This document shows positions 1 to 14,494 of a stretch of DNA of 64,000 nt, in pieces. The stretch comes from Dromiciops gliroides (lineage: Eukaryota; Chordata; Mammalia; Microbiotheria; Microbiotheriidae). The position numbers and the translations under genes were made by a program. The stretch spans positions 172,455,577 to 172,519,576 of the forward strand of contig NC_057861.1 in the NCBI RefSeq assembly GCF_019393635.1, in the 5' to 3' direction. Numbering within the stretch: the stretch's first letter is position 1; every line of letters starts with the position of its first letter. Below the pieces are notes generated by a model. The model saw only the letters and a list, made by a program, of their open reading frames with translations, was not told the origin of the DNA and ran no database searches.

Positions 1-99
1 TGAATGAATTCTCTCAGCTTCTCTTTTTCATTCAAAATACTTTCCCACCATCACCTACTCTTTACTCCTTCCCTCTGGTTATATAGTAGAAGAGGTAAA

Positions 100-225
100 G
101 TAGAAAGAGCACAAGAATTGGAACCAGAAGGTTCCAATGTTGGCCATACTATTTATTAACTATGGGACCTCAGACAAGTCACAACTTTCTGGATATCAGC
201 TTCTTAACCTACAAAAGATGCACTA
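100..225 (+). repeat. MIR-like SINE
   Basis: A diverged MIR-type core with 'gggacctcagacaagtcac', preceded by the usual 'tagaaagagca' head. Confidence 0.55.
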
Positions 226-928
226 AATGATCTTTAATGTTACTTTTAGTTCAAGATCTTATGACTCAGGTACTCCTACTCTTCTTCACTGAGGCAGATC
301 TCTTCATCTCATTCCCTCTTTCGACTTCAGAACCAACAGTTATCTGTTTTGTGACACTGGCACAAAGAACAAATAGAAAAGCAATTATCTATAAATGGTC
401 AGTTTTCCTAGATGCCGCTGTTTGTGTGTTTCATTGTGCAGACAATATCCAGCCCCAACAAAACAGGGCCTCTTCAATGAGATCCAGAGCCACTTGAAAG
501 ATTTTGGCCTAGATATGCAGATTGCCTAGCTATGTGGTTACAAGGTCAATCCATTTAGTTAGTTCAGTCCAAAACAACCTAACGCGAACTTATTCTTTGA
601 GAACAAAGGACAAACAAATAACCAGGGTTCTTCATAAAGTCATAACACAGAGAGAAGGACTTCCAGAGAGTTAAACCTTGTCACATACATTCCTTAAATG
701 TGTATTTCAGTACAATTATGGTACTCTAAATTTAAACTTACTCCTCTCATGGAAGCTGCATTTGTGAGAAGGAGTGAGCCATAAGGGACCTTAGAAGTTA
801 TTTAGGACAATTCTCATTTTACAGATCAAGAAAGGCCTAGAGGGGCTAAGCAACTTGTCCTAGGTCTTGATCTTTGTCTTGCCATTGGACTTCCATGACT
901 CTGGAGGAGACATCAAGACTGATAACTT

Positions 929-1071
929 GGGGAAGCTAGGTGGCACAGTGGATAAAGCACCAGCCCTGGATTCAGGAGGACCTGAGTTCAAATCTGGCCT
1001 CAGACACTGGACACTTACTAGCTATGTGACCATGGGCAAGTCACTTAACCCTCATTGCCCTGCCCCCCCAA
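929..1071 (+). mobile_element. tRNA-like CORE-SINE (marsupial) with 14 bp TSD
   Basis: It starts 'ggggaagctaggtggcacag', has the B-box-like 'gagttcaaatc' and the core 'gggcaagtcacttaaccc'. The target copy aagactgataactt is repeated at 915-928 and 1072-1085. Confidence 0.92.
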
Positions 1072-1808
1072 AAGACTGATAACTTTGTGAAGCTCTGCCC
1101 CACTCATATCCAATTCACATGCAAATCAAGACATCATTCTTGAGAAAGAAGGACCAACAACATGCATATTATTGTGCCAAGTTCTAAGGATACAAAGACA
1201 AAATGCAAAACAATCCATCCTCTCAAGGATCTTATGTTTTACTAGAGGAATAAAGTAGGTAAATAGGTAAAATAATTTTTTGAGGAGAGAAAGCACTATC
1301 AACTAAGGGATAAGAAAAGGCTTTCCATAGCAGGTATATAAATTGAGCCTTAAAAGAAACCATAAATTCTAAGGGCCAAAGTTGAGGAAGGAGTGCATTG
1401 TAGGAATAGAATATAGCCTGTGCAAAGGCAGAGAGATGGAAGCTGAACTGCTGATTTTGTGGAACAGCAAGCAGGCTAGTTTGACTAGAACATAGTATGT
1501 TTGAAGGGGCTTATGTGAAATAAGCCTAGAATGTTAGATTGAAGCTAGATTGTGAAGAGTCATTGTGGCAAAAAAAATTACCCCACAGTCAACCTGTTAG
1601 TGTTAGATGACATGTTACTACTCCTGAAATAGATCAAGAGGTACAGAACAACTGTTCCATCTACACAAAACTACTGCTGTCAGGCAAAGAAGACTTTGAG
1701 AAATCACAATTCCTAATAATTGTATATATGGACCACTGGAATTTAAGCTAAACCAGTGCCAGATCCTCTAGGTCCAGTTCTGTAGTTTGTTCAACTTTAG
1801 AAACAAAC

Positions 1809-1823
1809 ACCATACTGGTATTT

Positions 1824-1854
<31 letters not shown>

Positions 1855-2666
1855 TTGATTGATTGATTGATTGATTGCCTCACAATTTTTATTTATTCCC
1901 TTCAAAAGCCAAGATCACAGGAAGTAAGGGCGTAAGAAAACACAAAACAAAAAACCTCTGTTCACCTTAGGAAATATTTGCTTGGCAGAGTGTCATTGAT
2001 GCAGGGAGAGATGTCAAATCTTTTCTTGGGCTTTACCAAGGGGACAAAGCACCCCGCCCCCCTCTGCGTTAAAAATAAAACACAAACAGGGGTTATAGAG
2101 GAAGATAAAATAGCCATTGTTTCTGGGCCGCACAAAAACCCCCTTTGCTCCTCCCATTTATGGGGTTTCATTAGGGCCCTGGGTGCCTCTAATTTATTTA
2201 TTTAGGAAGCCCTACTATTGTCTTAATGTAAACAGAACTCAAGATCAGTTGACAGTTGAAATGGCCCAACAGAAGAGTTTTCAAAGGCGCCTCCTTGGAA
2301 AGGGGTCCCTTCATTCAGTCTCCTGGTTCCTGTATCATGACTGCCGGCACTTTAATTTTTTTTTCTACTTCACCCAGCTTCCTTTAGTTCACAGGATCAT
2401 TGGTTGGTCGTTGTCCTTTGTTCTTGAAGAGGACCAAAATGACATCATTTCCTAGAACTGCTAGAATCCTTTTGACTCTTCTCCATACTTAACCATCTGG
2501 TCATTCTACCTCAGTATTCCAAAGACAATGCCAACAGATATCTCAAAAGATATCACCGCCCAGGAATCAGCTGAGCATACGCAGCAGACCTCCGGTCATT
2601 CCAGCGTCCAGCTAGAATGCCCAATTCTCCTCCCCCAATCCCAGAAAAAAACCATACTGGTATTTT
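1809..2666 (-). mobile_element. Retroposed insert of unknown origin with 16 bp target-site duplication
   Basis: The 16-mer accatactggtatttt occurs at 1809-1824 and again at 2651-2666. The 826 bp between them ends, on the minus strand, with AATAAATAAA and then (CAAT)n(AAAT)n, an A-rich tail as left by LINE-driven retroposition. Its body includes a segment related to the tail of a marsupial SINE ('gaagaggaccaaaatgacatc', near 2430). Open frames of up to 112 codons occur but resemble nothing I recognise. It may be a retrocopy of a non-coding RNA or a composite element. Confidence 0.75.
1825..1877. repeat. (TTTA)n(TTGA)n simple repeat, tail of the 1825-2650 insert
   Basis: Eight or so TTTA units are followed by five GATT units. 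On the minus strand this is the A-rich 3' tail of the retroposed insert. Confidence 0.85.
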
Positions 2667-2734
2667 AAACAGGATAGTTACCAACTAATCAGAACATAGA
2701 TCTTAAAGCTATTATCTAATACAAAAAGAGACTT

Positions 2735-3360
2735 TAAGATTTTTTTCAGTTTTAAATTCTCTCCGTCTCCCCTCTCCCATTCCCCACCCACTGAGAAGGC
2801 AAGAAAAGTAAAACCTATTACAAATATATGTGCATGTGTATGTATGTATGTATGTATGTATGTATGTGTGTGTGTGTGTGTGTATGTATATAGTCAGGCA
2901 AAACAATTTCTGCATAAGCCATGTTCCATTAAAAAAGCAGGAAAAGGAGTGGAGAAAAAATATGCTTCAACCTGCACTCTGAACTCTTAAGTTCTCTATC
3001 TAAAGGTAGATAGCATGTGTCATCATGAGTCCTTTGGAATTGTAGTGGGTCATTGTGCTGATCAAGTTACTAAGTTTTTCAAAAATGCTTATCTTTACAA
3101 TATTGCTATTACCATGTAGATTGTTCTCCCACTTCTGCTCATTTCATTTTGCACCAAGTAACATAGGTCTTCTTAAATTTTTCTGAAACTATCCCACTCT
3201 TCATTTTTTATAGCAAAACAGTATTCCATTACATTCTATACCATAACTTGTTCAGCCATACCTCAATAGACAGAAATCCCCTTAATTTCCAATTCTTTGC
3301 CACCATAAAAAGAACTGCTATAAATATTTTTGTACATATGGGTCTTTTACCTCTTTTAAA
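2735..3360 (-). mobile_element. L1-type LINE 3' fragment
   Basis: Typical antisense marsupial L1 3' sequence, including 'ttccattacattctataccataac', 'ttgttcagccat' and 'ccaattctttgccaccataa'. It is interrupted by a (GTAT)n(GT)n microsatellite at about 2830-2886. Confidence 0.65.
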
Positions 3361-3449
3361 AATAACTTTCAGTACATAAAAGTTCAAAATATTTAATATA
3401 TTCATGAAATTAAGTATTTAATCTATTCATGAAAGTAACCATTTAATAT

Positions 3450-3830
<381 letters not shown>

Positions 3831-4044
3831 CTACAAAGCAAAAAAAAAAAAAGAACTAAAATGTATAATTGTTTTCATAGTAGTGTCATAAAAGTTAACA
3901 AGCTCTCATCTCAACCAGTTCTAACTAATCAGTTTATCACATGATTTTTAGAAAATTATTTGTGGCTTCCTAGGTGATATTATTTTCAGATGTACATTGA
4001 TTATAATCATTGTCAACTATGTCTTTTAATCGTATGTTCACAGA

Positions 4045-4225
4045 TATAGAAATAGACCTGGAAAGGATCTTAGAGGTCATCTACTATAATCTAACCTTCA
4101 TTTTACAGATTAGGAAACTGAAGCTCAGAGAGGGTATACTAACTGTGCAAGGTTGCACAGGAAGCCAGTGTTATCGGTGTGATTTGAACTCAGGTACTCT
4201 GACTTCACACACAATGTTCTTTCCA
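4045..4225 (+). repeat. MIR-like SINE
   Basis: 'cattttacagattaggaaactgaagctcagagag' followed by 'gatttgaactcaggt' is a well-known arrangement of MIR/THER-type SINEs. Confidence 0.75.
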
Positions 4226-5881
4226 TTTTAGCAAGTTGTCTCTCAAATAATACATTGTACTGCCGTGCAATCAATTAGCTCTGCTTAAATTAATCTTTAA
4301 TTTGACATCTCAGGGCAAAACTGATACTCCTATCAGTCACATGAAAGGAAAAAAAAATTACATTCTACCTTTCCTTAATCCTTTGTTATTTCTGAATAAA
4401 AAAATTCAGGCAAAGCTGCTATATAAATGGAAAACATTGCTATGTCTGAAAACACGAAAATATTTTGCTATGACTAAATATATGAAAATGTCTATATTTC
4501 TTAGATCTAAATACAAAAACTTAATATCTAATGTATTTTATGCATATAAACAAATTACCTAATGTTCTCAAAAAGTTGAGCATGACTATTTTCATTTTTA
4601 TTTATTTATTTATTTTCCCTGTTACATGTAAAGATAGTTCTCAACTTTTTTTTATACAAGATTTCCAATTTCAGATTTTTCTCCTTCCCTCCCCTCCTTC
4701 CCCCTTCCCCTAGACAGCAGGTAATCTGATATAGGGGATATATATATATATATAAAACATTAAACATATTTCTGCATTAGCATGACTATTTTTAATAAAA
4801 AAGATGACATTAAATTTCAGTACATTAAAATATTAGCTGGAAGACCCTGGGCATCAATACCTGCCAACTCATATTTCTGCTTTCTGGTCTTTATAAAATC
4901 TTTTTTAGAATAAACTATACATCTATCGAGGGCTAACCTTGATCTAAATATAAGAAGGGAACAGGCATTTACAATTTTCTCTAACAACATGCACCTTCAT
5001 AGTCATGTAGTTAATTGAAAGATATGAAGAAAGCAAGATCCATATATTTACCTTATCCTCTGTCTGGGAGGTGCTATTATTATTCCTATGCTATAGATGA
5101 AGAAACTGAGATTCAGAAATGTTAAGTAATTTGCAAAGGGTCACATTGCTAGTAAGTATCTGAAGCAGGCTTTGAAACCAAGTCTTCAATCAATAAGTAT
5201 TTATTAAGTACCAATACATGTTAGAGGCTGTGCTAGGTGCAAGGAATACAAAACCTCTAAGTGCTTACATGGTTTTCCTGACTCTAAGCCCAGTACTTTC
5301 TCCAATATACCATGATTGGTGATTCAAAGGCATGTCATCATCTAGACAAAAGGCATTTTTCATCCACATAATTTTTCCTGTAGGAGTTTTCAGGCTAATC
5401 TCCTTTGAGTAAACATGGATTTCATTGAGGAAACCCCATAATGTTTTAGGGCTTGAAATAAGTAGAAGATCATTGGTAAACAAGAAGATCTATCTGGAAC
5501 ACCCACGAGAATGTTTTTTGTTTGAAATGTTTTCTGTCCTTCATAGAACATCCTCCCCAACGGTGGTGAACACCTTAGCAAACGTGTATCTTCCTGTTTT
5601 ATGCCTCATTTGACATTAACAGAGGACTGCTGAACCTTTGTGGTTCAGCTTATTTAGGAACTTTATGATAATAATGTATGAACAAAAGACTTTTTTGTTA
5701 TAGTCTTTAAGGTCAAATATTACTCTCACAATTTAAAAAACAGTTCTGTATTCAATAAACAAAAACAGCAGGATCTTGTATTCTTTGTCTTTCAGTCAAC
5801 TATTTATGACTAAAGATATAGGCTGCTGTAAAAAAAAACCCCACTGCTTGCGAAAGCCTACCTTTTTCTTCTGATATTTTT

Positions 5882-6058
5882 CTTTTTTCTTTTCTTTTTC
5901 TTCCTCCTTTTTTTTTGGGGGGGGCAGGGCAATTAGGGTTAAGTGACTTGCCCAGGGTCACACAGCTACTAAGTGTCAAGTGTCTGAGGCCAGATTTGAA
6001 CTCAGGTCCTCCTGAATCCAGGGCCAGTGCTTTATCCACTGTACCACTTAGCTGCTCC
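5882..6058 (-). mobile_element. tRNA-like CORE-SINE with TSD ctgatattttt
   Basis: A reverse-complement SINE ends 'cacttagctgctcc'. The target sequence appears at 5871-5881 and 6059-6069. Confidence 0.9.
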
Positions 6059-6409
6059 CTGATATTTTTTTCAGATACCCTTGATATGTATGTAGATCAT
6101 TTGAAAAACTGAAATATGTGTTTGTAGGTACTGATGCCAGGGTCACAATCTGGTAAGTATCTGAGGTAGGCTAACTACCACTCCACCTGCTACTTTACCC
6201 TTGTAACTGTATTTTTGTTACCTGAACTGCTCTGGCCCAAGAATTTATGAACTGGATAGCTAATCTATTGGTGATAAATCCTCCATATTTAGCTAGACTG
6301 GTCTTTAGACATCACAGTCTGTTAATGGGAGTGTATTCAAAAATTTTCCTGTGTGAGATAGCATGTCAGACCTTTTTAATCTTGTCCAGAAGTATAATAT
6401 GAGAGACTC

Positions 6410-6840
6410 TGTCCATTGGCATAGCCTTCAAGAATTTAGAGATTAATCCCCATGCCTGGAATGGCCATATTCCTCAACTCTGCCCATTGAAATTTTTCTC
6501 TTCTTTAAAGGCTTCTTTTGATGCCATCCATCCCCTCCATGAAATGCTCCCTTCCCCTCTCCCCACAGTGATTTTCTCTCTTCAAATTGTCCTACAGTAT
6601 TTTGTTCTAGGATACCTCTGTTGCCCCTGTCACATTCTATCTATATCTATAATTCTATTATATCTATAATAAATCATTATTTTTAGTATGTGCCATATGC
6701 CCCCTATTAGACTGTAAGCTCTATGAAGGCAGGGCCTATAGACATTTCTTCCTCTTTGTGTACCCATGCCTGGCACAGTGCCTTCCTTGCCGATAAGATT
6801 TGCTTAGTGTTTGTTGAATAACTAAAAGTGAATGAAAGTG
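6410..6840 (+). repeat. L2-like LINE 3' end
   Basis: It ends 'gactgtaagctctatgaagg'...'ggcacagtgcc'...'tgtttgttgaata', the standard L2 3' end in sense orientation. Confidence 0.7.
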
Positions 6841-7116
6841 GCATGAGGTATAATCATAAACAAGAAGCCTGTCAATTTATCTCTATCACCATAGGTCAGA
6901 AAACTTTAAAAAATGATTTGAGATAAAAATTTAGGTTAGGCTTAAGAAAATAAATTGTCACCAACTACAAAGGACAAACCAGGAAATTTTCATAATCTCT
7001 TTTCCTAGAAAATCTTTTAAGAATGAGATAAGCATGTTGTAGATGATATTGCTATAGACCTTCATGGAGACAGAGTGCAGGAATAGATGAATTCCTGGGG
7101 TCCTCTAGAATTTTAC

Positions 7117-7171
7117 CTTAACTTCTCTCAAGCTCATGCATTCATCCCAAGAATAGAATTTCCTTTTCATC
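7117..7171 (-). CDS. MAK: MAK, second coding exon (alpha-C helix)
   Basis: This 55 nt exon gives the last base of codon 34 followed by 18 codons reading MKRKFYSWDECMSLREVK. It carries the alpha-C helix region of the kinase N-lobe. The glutamate in LREVK is at the position that pairs with the catalytic lysine in protein kinases. The acceptor TTTCAG lies just above 7171 and the donor AAG|GTAAAA at 7117/7116. The phase fits both neighbours: the upstream exon ends after two bases of an Arg codon, and this exon ends on a full codon. The sequence is nearly identical to the human MAK segment as I know it, with a Ser where human has Asn before LREVK. Confidence 0.95.
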
Positions 7172-8736
<1,565 letters not shown>

Positions 8737-9861
8737 CTTGTAGAGAAGAAACTTGTACCCTTCTTTTAAAAAAAAAATCTTTCTTTTCCTTCAAAACGTT
8801 GTTAGATTTGTGACTGGTGTGTCATTATTTAATATACAGTCTTCCCGAGATTATAAGTTCATGAGATCCAGGAATAAAGAATCTGGCAAATAAATAATGT
8901 GTCCATTCTTATTCACATCCTTTTAAAAAAAAGCAAAACAAGAATGAGATAAGTTTTCTTTGGAGACCTTTAACAAAATAATATTTTGTCACTTTGGACC
9001 ATATTATAGCATAAATAAAATTTATCTATCTAAGCAAAAAAAACAAAAAATAATGAGTAACTGATTACATGAAAAGCTATGCATTTTTATTTTAGATAAT
9101 TATATCAGCACTTTTAAATAACAGATTTGTACAGACCTACAAAGTACAATGGATCCTACATATAAGAGGAAGTATCCTAGGAGCTACCTGCAAATTTTCA
9201 GCTGATAGTGATAGTATAGAAACTACACATCACAAAAATACAAGTCACTAGAAAATAGGTGAGGAAGAAGAGCAATTCAGGAATGAAAGACTGTGCAATG
9301 GCAAAAGAAAAAATAAAGGAAATGTGCACAAAGACTAACAAGTTGATCAGTATGGTTTACAGAATGCCAAACACCACCAATTTATTCCTAATTAATCCAC
9401 CTGACATGGTGGGTATGGCAAGAAACCCTCCTTAAGTCTATTTCTTTGGTTTTTACTTTCTTTTTTGTCTTGTTCTAAATTCACTGCAAATTGCTTCAGA
9501 AAGGAATAAAGAAATTGGCAATCCTGGGAAAGTTTTCCATGTAAGCAGTGCGCTGTAAGCCTCCATCATGTTCTTCTTGATACCTCAACACCCATATAAT
9601 TCTTCTTCTCCTTTCTCTAAGTGATATCGACTAAGCAGTTATTTGTGAGTTTCTTATTTGTGCATGTCTGGTCTTTTGTCAAAAAAGGCATGACTATTTG
9701 AAGGTCCAGAAACACTACATGATTTTCTCCATTAAAACAGAGGGGATTCCCAGCATTCCCACGCCACTGCCGTTCACTGTCCCTCCTGCACATGTGTGAG
9801 CTGGAAGTAGTATGGCACGGAGGGGGGGGGGGGAGTTATTAGGTTCTCCCACAATCCTCTT

Positions 9862-10290
9862 TGTTCTTCCTTTCCAACCCAGTCCTGGGCAAGATGGCTC
9901 CCGCAAAGAAAGGTGGAGAGAAAAAGAAGGGATGCTCTGCCAATAATACACCATCAACATTCACAAGCGGATTCATGGAGTAGGCTTCAAAAAGTGAGCT
10001 CTGGGGCTCTCAAGGAAATCCACAAATTTGCCATTAAAGAAATGGGAACACCAGATGTACGCATTGACACCCGACTCAAAAAAGCTGTTTGGGTCAAAGG
10101 AATAAGGAATGTCCTGTACCGTATCGGAGTGTGTTTGTCCAGGAAACGCAATGACAATGAAGATTCATCAAACAAGCTGTATACCTTGGTTAGTTATGTG
10201 CTTGTCACCACTTTCAAAAGCTTACCGACAGTCAATGTGGATGAAAACTAAATTGAACTTTAAATAAAATTATAAAATCTAAAAAAAAAA
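9862..10290 (+). pseudogene. Processed RPL31 pseudogene in MAK intron 1
   Basis: This is an intron-less copy of ribosomal protein L31 mRNA. It begins with a pyrimidine-rich 5' leader, then ATG at 9894 ([13 protein letters not shown]), and ends TVNVDEN with a stop at 10249-10251. AATAAA follows at 10263-10268 and a short A-tail at 10281-10290. About 20 bases are missing after the KKKG codons, which shifts the frame, and TGA replaces an Arg codon after GVGFKK. The later frame also has several substitutions, such as SSNKLYTL for SPNKLYTL. It cannot make L31. It is antisense to MAK and a SINE follows directly. Confidence 0.93.
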
Positions 10291-10457
10291 TGGAGGGGGC
10301 AGCTTAGGTGGCACAGTGGATAAAGCACCAGCCCTAGATTCAGGAGGACCTGAGTTCAAAACCAACCTCAGACATTTGATACTTACTAGTTGTGTGACAC
10401 TGGGCAAGTCACTTAACCCTCATTGCCCTGGTGCCCCCCCCACCCCCACCCCCCAAT
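10291..10457 (+). mobile_element. tRNA-like CORE-SINE inserted at the RPL31 pseudogene tail
   Basis: The SINE head 'gggggcagcttaggtggcac' begins directly after the A-tail of the RPL31 copy, and its own C-rich 3' end runs to about 10457. The A-run probably offered the target site. Confidence 0.85.
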
Positions 10458-11847
10458 GAATGGAAATAGGCTTTCCAAATGTAGGCCAACATATACACAA
10501 TAAAGACAAAAATTTGAAACAGCTAAATAGGAATACCTAAATGCTTCATCTAGAGAGTTTTAGTCCCTGTCTTCCCTTTTATTGTTCTTTTGCATGAAAT
10601 ACCAGATGATCCTGGGATTGAGAAAAACTGTGGGACCTGAGAGCCATATATGTATAATGGGGTTTCTTTCCCCAATGGGTTTAAACACTTAGGATATACA
10701 AAAGTGAATTAAGTAGGCAAGGCATGGACTTTCTAATTCTATGTTAGACAGAGGAGGAGTCTGGGGCAAGAACAAGACTTATCTTAATAGAAATAAGACA
10801 ATCAGTTTAAGATATTCTGCCTGGTTTTGTCCCTTAGCTGACTGTAGTGGCTCATAGATAAAACAAAAGAGTTGTAAGCCCACCAATCCTTAGCAGGAAA
10901 CAGTTTTCTAGCCACTACACACTAGGGTCCAGGATGGCCAGCAGGCACCCTGAAAAAATGAAGCTCAGAGGCTGTTAGCAGAGAAAAGCACGGCAGCTAT
11001 GAAACCAGCTAAGCACCATCTGGCAAGGCATATTATCAGATCAGCCAGGTACAATATCTACAAACAAGGCAGAAAATGTGTGCCATATCAAATGCCCAGA
11101 AGAAATTGTATACTTACATCCATACATCTGGAGAAGACTACATGCCTGGCAGAAATTGTATGCCACAGAAGATCAACTGAAAGCAGGACCAACAGACACA
11201 GTGGAATGACATTGCAAGGGGACATTGGCAGCTCTTCAGGCTGTACTCTCCCTCTCCATATGTGACCTGGCCATGTGTACTTGCTACGTGGCTCTCTCCA
11301 CACATGTTCCTTGGCCACATATTTTCCTTAGATGTGTGTTCCTCTATGTAAGCATTCTGGTCACATGTATTCCCTATGTGTGTACTCCTCCATAAGTGTT
11401 CCTTAGGTCTGTCTACTCTTCCTACTGATGATGTGTTTATGGATGGGAGGGTGTTAGAGAAAATGCTGTATTACTTACTACTTTTATTACCATGTTATTT
11501 CTTTTAAAAATTTTAAAGTTTTTATTGATATATTTTGTTTTTATGTCACTTTCATTTCTGGATAGATCTCTACCCAATAAGGCCGCCCTTATAACAAATA
11601 ATAAAAGGAAAAGAAAAAAAGCAGTTTGGTAAAATAACCAACACATCAACCAAGTTCAACATGATATATGTTTCATACCCTAGTCCCCCACCTCTGCAAA
11701 GGAGGGAAGGAGATGCATTTTCTCTTTTCTTCTTCAGGATCAGGCCTGGGCACTATGATGACACAACAGTTTTTTTGTTTGTTTTTTTAGTCCTTTACAT
11801 TGAAGGGCTTTGAGTTCATGTTGTATGAAAAAAAAAGGCTGCAAAAG

Positions 11848-11952
11848 GGTTCATTTTGATAGCACCTATACTAAAATTGGAATGATATAGGAAGATTAAC
11901 ATGGCCCTTGTGTGAGAAAGACATGAAAACTTGTGAATCATTCCATATTTTT
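11848..11952 (+). pseudogene. U6 snRNA pseudogene
   Basis: About 105 bases match U6 along its length: 'agcacctatactaaaattgg', 'gaagattaacatggccc' and the end 'cattccatattttt'. The 5' end is degraded, the ACAGAGA box is damaged ('atatagga'), and the CCCCTGCGCAAGGATGAC region has many changes. It is a retroposed or decayed copy rather than a working gene. Confidence 0.88.
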
Positions 11953-14315
11953 AAAAACCTCTGATCAAAAACCAAAAAAAAAAAAAAACAAAAACCCAAA
12001 GAACTAAACCTCTGATCAATGCAATGACCAATGACAATTTCAGAAGATGGATAATGAAGTATGCTACCTACCTTCTGATAGAGAAGTGATGAACTCAAGA
12101 TGCACAATGAGAAGTATATTTCTGGACATGCCAAATGGAAATTTGTTTTGTTTTGAATAGTCATATTTGTTACAAGGTTTTGGTTTTATTTTTCATAATA
12201 AAGAGTGGGAAGGCAGTAAAATAAATTATTATTAATTAAAAAAATAAAATATCTGAGCAATGAAAACATAAAAAAGATTTGCTGAAAGCATCATTTGTGT
12301 TTAGCCTGGAAAAGAAAAGATTTAAGGGAGACATGACAGGTGTCATCAAATATCTGAAGGGCTGTCATATAGAAAAGGATTAGTTTTATTTTGCTAGACT
12401 CCAGAAGGTAAAAGTAGGAGTAATGAGAAAATGTTATAAAGAGATGAATGTAGGCATGATATAAGGAAAAATTTCTTAAAGATAAATTATTCAAAAGTAG
12501 AATAAACTGCCTCAGGAAGTAGTGTGTTATCCATTATTGGAGGCCCTCCAACAAAGGCTGGATGACAAATGGTCTATTTGTTGAATATGTAGTAGAAAGA
12601 ATTCATTTTCAGGTATGGGCTGGATTAGAGGGCCTCTGTCTGAGGTATAACTTAAATTTTGTGATTCTGTGATGTCAACTTGGATGGATTAGGGTTAAGG
12701 CTAATTCACATTTCTTGGAGACTATGGTATGGAGCAATAGAAAAATCAAGGACTTGGAATCAGGAACCTGAATTTGAATCCTGGCTCTATTATTTATTAG
12801 CTGTGTAATTTAAGTCTCATGAATATTTTACAGATGAAAAAACATGCACTAAGTGGTTTAATGACTTATCCAAGGTCACATAGAAACTATGAGGCAAAGC
12901 CAGAACTAAAACCCAAGTCTGCTGACTCAGTTGAAAGGGCTTGCTACTAAAATTCTAGTATTTATCAAATTGTTCCTTTAATTCTAGTAGAAGAAAAAAA
13001 CAAGCAGTGGCTGATTTTAATATCTGAAAAAGCAATCTCTTTGTATAGCAAAATTAAGTGTTGGATATTGTCAAAGAATATGAGAATAGTAAAAGAACCC
13101 TAACAGAAGAACCATGACTTTTCAACTGATCTGTTTTCTTTCTTGATATGTAATGAATACTAACCAGGCACAGCTTACTAAATTTCTCCACTCATAATAC
13201 TGAACAATTCCTAAATATTTCCATTTCCATTTCATATACACTGAGATTTTATACAATTTGGTTCAAATGGAGTTAAAATTAACCTTACTTTTTCATATGT
13301 TTTAGTTGGCATAGTCCCACTTCTGACACATACTAATTGACATTGAGACTCTGGGCAAATCATGTAACCTCTTTAAGACCATGAGTAGCACAAGAAGTGC
13401 CAGTTGGTCCTGGAAAAAAAGGGTCTCCTCACCCAAAAGCTTCCTGTAAAAATGAAATCTCACAGGTCTAACAATGTACTCACAACTTTAAAGCAACAGA
13501 GCCCCAAATAGCATCAAGAACATTGTGGTACAATGAAAAGAACACAGGATCTGGGGTCGGAAGATCTACATTCAGATCTTGGCTCTACCGCTTAATCATC
13601 TCTATGACCCTCTCAACCATAAACTGAGGGAGGTTGTAATAGATGACCTCTAAGATGCCTTCAAGCACTAAATCAATGGTAAAACAAGCAATACATGTGC
13701 ATAGTAATTGCAACTAGTTTCAGTTAGGATAAAAGAAAGTCACATAGAAATGTAACTTCAACCATTAAAAACTTGATGAAACAAAAAAGTTCCCTCAAAG
13801 TTTGACATTGAACTGCTTTATTGTCTCTGAATTTTCATTTGCAAGGGAATGTATATAGCATGTTATGGAATGAACTTTCCTTTTCCCATTTTTCAGGCTA
13901 GAACTTTTCCTGTTCTGTGATGTCTGCTCTTTATAAGCTCCTGTCCTACAGTCTCTACTGTCATAACTGATAAACAGTTTAGCACATATTTAGAAAATAT
14001 AGTCAAGGTTTATAAGCCAAAAAGTATGGCCTGTTATTTCCAAATCTCATTTGGTTCTGATTGTAATTTGCTGTTAAAAGAAGAGAAAACCCTGCAGACA
14101 TTGGTACTACTTATATCTCTGTCACACAGAAAAATAATTTTGTACTTTTAGAGAATTTTTTGTTTCAGTTTTGACATTTATGTAACATTTATTATTTTTA
14201 AGATAGTGATAGGGTTTGGATCAGTGATTTCATTGAATAGTAAAGTCTTGGATAAAGAAAATTCCCTCTACTAATACAGTTTACCACATTTTCTGTAATT
14301 TAGAGTTACCTAGAG

Positions 14316-14494
14316 CAGAGGTGTCAAACATTTGAACCAAATTAAAATGTAATTGGGAAATATTTCTAAAAATTAAGAAAAATGCAATAAAACATAGAAA
14401 ATGTCGACATGTGGTTTTCTAAGTCAATATGTGCCCACAGGGATCATAATGTACAGTTTAGTGGCCTTGTTTCTACTTTAGTTTGACACCAATA
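14316..14494 (+). mobile_element. hAT-like MITE, copy 1
   Basis: This 179 bp element starts CAGAGGTGTCAAAC and ends GTTTGACACCAATA, so its ends are inverted repeats (10 of 14 identical, GGTGTCAAAC shared). The flanks acctagag and atctagtg agree at 6 of 8 positions, in line with an 8 bp hAT target duplication. Related copies are at 19290-19654 and 36005-36187. Confidence 0.75.

Larger units (their letters stand above)
3831..7116. other. MAK: MAK intron between the second and third coding exons
   Basis: It holds a MIR-like SINE (4045-4225), an L1 3' fragment on the minus strand (4560-4790) with a (TA)n run at about 4739-4755, another MIR-like piece (5085-5185), a SINE (5882-6058) and an L2-like piece (6410-6840). 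A segment at about 5440-5640 resembles coding remains of an RTE-like LINE. The rest is unassigned. Confidence 0.6.

Noticed and set aside
5800..6112. Proteins with 'KCLRPDLNSGPPESRA' or 'DKAPALDSGGPEFKSGLRHLTL'
   Set aside because: These recur throughout the window and are translations of the two strands of the CORE-SINE.
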